From: JANRKG01 sp033763635
GTDB taxonomy: Bacteria > Cyanobacteriota > Cyanobacteriia > GCF-001939115
Length of the DNA stretch: 9,751 nucleotides
Direction: 5' to 3'
Assembly (NCBI GenBank): GCA_033763635.1
Contig: JANRKG010000038.1
Span: 1 to 9,751 of the forward strand
Part shown: positions 8,392 to 9,751 of the stretch, one piece after another
How positions within the stretch are numbered: position 1 is the stretch's first letter
Layout of the letters: every line of letters starts with the position of its first letter
Made by a program: the position numbers and the translations under genes
The notes under the pieces: model-generated
The model's input: the letters and a program-made list of their open reading frames with translations, nothing else
What the model was told of the DNA's origin: nothing
The model's database searches: none

Positions 8392-8412
8392 GGCAGAAGG
8401 CAGAGGGCAGAA
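8392..8412 (+). repeat. Heptamer repeat, GGCAGAA type, three copies
   Basis: GGCAGAA, GGCAGAG and GGCAGAA stand in direct tandem and run into GGGGG (8413-8417). Short tandemly repeated heptamers of this kind are common in intergenic DNA of filamentous cyanobacteria. It sits immediately after the operon terminator. Confidence 0.7.
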
Positions 8413-8481
8413 GGGGGAAATGCACACAACACAACTTTTAACCTGTCCTAACCTGAATAAGTTTTGCTATAACCTATCAAC

Positions 8482-8506
8482 CTATCCCAAATGGGTACTG
8501 GGATAG
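8482..8506. repeat. Hairpin in the rpoC2-tRNA interval
   Basis: CTATCCCA (8482-8489) pairs perfectly with TGGGATAG (8499-8506) around a 9-base loop. An overlapping alternative pairing exists in CCCAAATGGG (8486-8495). No T-run follows on the + strand, so it is not an obvious terminator. The rest of 8418-8530 is AT-rich with nothing else recognisable. Confidence 0.45.
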
Positions 8507-8537
8507 CCTGACTACCGCAAAATAAAGGATCAAAAAA

Positions 8538-8567
8538 TTGCAACTTTTTAATGCTTTATGCTAAATT
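8538..8567 (+). promoter_or_regulatory. Putative σ70-type promoter of tRNA-Val
   Basis: TTGCAA (8538-8543) as -35 is separated by 18 bases from TAAATT (8562-8567) as -10. The TG at 8559-8560, one base before the -10, gives an extended -10. Transcription would begin near 8574, a few bases before the mature tRNA 5' end. A TATGCT at 8557-8562 is an alternative -10 but has a spacer of only 13 bases. Confidence 0.45.
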
Positions 8568-8579
8568 AGTATTCCTTGA

Positions 8580-8653
<74 letters not shown>

Positions 8654-8657
8654 TACC

Positions 8658-8694
8658 TTCTTTTTGGCGATTCTTTTTGGCGATTCTTTTTGGC
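8658..8694 (+). repeat. 13-bp tandem repeat downstream of tRNA-Val
   Basis: TTCTTTTTGGCGA occurs at 8658-8670 and 8671-8683, and as a partial third copy at 8684-8694. Each unit carries a T5 run, so the transcript after the tRNA has three U-tracts. These could aid termination or 3' processing, although no hairpin other than the tRNA itself precedes them. Confidence 0.75.
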
Positions 8695-8704
8695 TTTGTA
8701 CCAG

Positions 8705-8813
8705 CTAGTGTTCAGTCAATCAATGATTGATGGGTAGCCAAAATTCAGGTTGATGATTGGGGTTAAATTTTGCGGGTCTTCGACCCGTCAAAATTTTCCT
8801 GACGGAACACTAG
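8705..8813. mobile_element. MITE-like 109-bp element with 14-bp terminal inverted repeats
   Basis: CTAGTGTTCAGTCA (8705-8718) and TGACGGAACACTAG (8800-8813) are inverted copies with 13 of 14 positions matching. Inside are a palindrome, TCAATCA-A-TGATTGA (8716-8730), and a strong hairpin, AAATTTTGCGGGTC (8765-8778) against GACCCG-T-CAAAATTT (8782-8796). There is no coding capacity. The ends contain TA inside CTAG, which fits elements of the IS630/Tc1 type that duplicate a TA target. A TTTGTA hexamer also occurs at 8695-8700 and 8814-8819, but it is offset by four bases on the left. The mobile origin is inferred from structure. Confidence 0.6.
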
Positions 8814-8842
8814 TTTGTATCAACTAAGTTGATTGATAAGCC

Positions 8843-8920
8843 CCAAAACTTTTCACGATTTACGGCTAACCCCGTGGTTTGAGCAAAGTTGAAACCTACG
8901 GGTTCTTAAACAAGTTTTGG
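8843..8920. repeat. Nested inverted repeat 3' of the LCP gene
   Basis: The outer arms CCAAAACTT (8843-8851) and AAGTTTTGG (8912-8920) match perfectly. They enclose an inner imperfect hairpin, AACCCCGTGGTTT (8868-8880) against AAACCTACGGGTT (8892-8904), which has two single-base bulges. It ends 17 bases from the stop codon of the minus-strand gene, so it could form the 3' end of that transcript. It lacks a T-run on either strand and may instead be a dispersed intergenic repeat. Confidence 0.5.
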
Positions 8921-8936
8921 ATTCAAATCTGTGGCT

Positions 8937-9751
8937 TTAAAGACTGCGTTTTTTAATCTGGGGAAGCTGCTTGACATCATCTCCCACCCGAATTGTCAGG
9001 TCAGACTCCAAATCGCCCGTTGAGTTTGCCTCAACCTGCCCCTGCTGCAAGAGTTGTTTGAGAGATTTCGCTGCGTCCAGATCGCCCTGCTGGGCAATAA
9101 TCTGAGTTCGTTGCTGCCGATCGCCCCAATCTTCAATGACATAAACATTGGAAAACCCCTGATTCTTCAGGTAGTTTGCCATCTCACTGGCTGCATGGGG
9201 ACGTGTCGATGCATTCTGGACCGCAATTCGTGCTTGATAGATATCAGCGTTACCCGCCAGCGCAACCCCAGAAGTCGCGTCCGTAGGCACGACCTCAAAA
9301 TACTTTTGTAAGACCCGATCGCGCCCTGTTTCGTCCATAATCCAGAAGCTTGCAGCATACTCCCCAGGCTGGCTAAATCGCCCCGGCAGCATCACCATTC
9401 GGAAGTTAGTCTGATCCAGTTTCAAGCCCAGATTAGCCAGGGCCAGCATTTCTTCCAGGCTGAGATTTGTATCGATGTACTTCCACATCAAACGGACAAT
9501 CTCAGGAATGCGAGGTAAAACAGTTGGATTACTGAGCCGTTCCCGCAGTGCTTTGAGGAGTACCTGCTGTCGTTGCACCCGACCGATATCTCCATACGCA
9601 TCATGGCGGAAGCGGGCAAACTGTTCTGCCTGATCCCCGTTGAGGGTTTGCCAACCCTGAGCCAGGTCAATCTTCAGCTTTTGAGTGTAGTCCACGTAAG
9701 ACATGGGTTTGGGAACATAGACTTCCACCCCCCCCAGCAAATCCACTAATT
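8937..9751 (-). CDS. LCP (LytR-CpsA-Psr) family protein with LytR_C domain, 3' part; start lies beyond window
   Basis: LCP enzymes are membrane-anchored and extracytoplasmic. They transfer undecaprenyl-phosphate-linked glycopolymers onto the cell wall or a related acceptor. The frame is open to the window edge, and LVDLLGGVEVYVP at the edge is an internal LCP motif, so the GTG at 9746 is not the start. The N-terminal membrane segment and the first half of the LCP domain are missing. Visible: the IDLAQGWQTLNGDQAEQFARFRH block, then GDIGRVQRQQ, with the conserved Arg and Asp residues that contact the lipid pyrophosphate. The C-terminal 100 or so residues (ARIAVQNAST... LKNQGFSNVYVIED... DAAKSLKQLL) match the LytR_C domain pattern often fused to LCP. 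The natural substrate in cyanobacteria cannot be told from sequence. A run of eight G residues in the coding strand (9728-9735) encodes the LGGV motif. The gene is convergent with the tRNA and rpo genes. Confidence 0.88.
   Translation of the reverse strand, partial: LVDLLGGVEVYVPKPMSYVDYTQKLKIDLAQGWQTLNGDQAEQFARFRHDAYGDIGRVQRQQVLLKALRERLSNPTVLPRIPEIVRLMWKYIDTNLSLEEMLALANLGLKLDQTNFRMVMLPGRFSQPGEYAASFWIMDETGRDRVLQKYFEVVPTDATSGVALAGNADIYQARIAVQNASTRPHAASEMANYLKNQGFSNVYVIEDWGDRQQRTQIIAQQGDLDAAKSLKQLLQQGQVEANSTGDLESDLTIRVGDDVKQLPQIKKRSL

Noticed and set aside
8482..8506. Hairpin before the tRNA as a second terminator
   Set aside because: No T-run follows and the strong operon terminator is 100 bases upstream; kept only as a hairpin.
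9054..9311. 85-residue plus-strand open frame opposite the LCP gene
   Set aside because: It overlaps the LytR_C domain coding region on the other strand and has no motif or start signal.
9744..9746. GTG at 9746 as the start of the LCP gene
   Set aside because: VDLLGGVEVY is mid-domain in LCP proteins and the membrane segment is missing, so the gene continues beyond the window.

Overview
The window is cyanobacterial chromosome. The main evidence is the split β' subunit of RNA polymerase: separate, consecutive genes for RpoC1 (γ) and RpoC2 (β') follow rpoB, and RpoC2 carries a very large insertion in the trigger loop. This arrangement is specific to cyanobacteria and plastids. Moderate GC content, a short heptamer repeat of the GGCAGAA type and a trnV-GAC gene fit a filamentous, Leptolyngbya-like lineage, but genus is only a guess.

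Layout: (1) 1-8382, + strand, is the 3' two thirds of rpoB, then complete rpoC1 and rpoC2, in one operon with gaps of 88 and 109 bases. It is closed by a strong intrinsic terminator at 8353-8382. An 11-bp hairpin lies between rpoB and rpoC1. (2) 8383-8579 has no gene. It holds GGCAGAA-type repeats, a hairpin and a likely promoter. (3) 8580-8653 is tRNA-Val(GAC). (4) 8654-8936 has no gene but is dense in repeats: a 13-bp tandem array, a 109-bp MITE-like element with 14-bp terminal inverted repeats, and a second nested inverted repeat. (5) 8937-9751, - strand, is the 3' part of an LCP (LytR-CpsA-Psr) family gene with a C-terminal LytR_C domain, convergent with everything upstream.

The three rpo products assemble with α (RpoA), ω and a σ factor into the transcribing enzyme. 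RpoC1 supplies the N-terminal zinc site and the Mg2+-binding NADFDGD loop. RpoC2 supplies the trigger loop, the second zinc site and the large SI3 module. RpoB supplies the rest of the active-site cleft.

The most interesting observation is in RpoC1. At 689 residues it is about 60-65 longer than I recall for cyanobacterial RpoC1 (roughly 620-626). The excess is a single block (about residues 579-648) that resembles a sandwich-barrel hybrid motif (SBHM) unit of the SI3 insertion in the neighbouring RpoC2. This suggests that an SBHM-like module has also been placed in the γ subunit.
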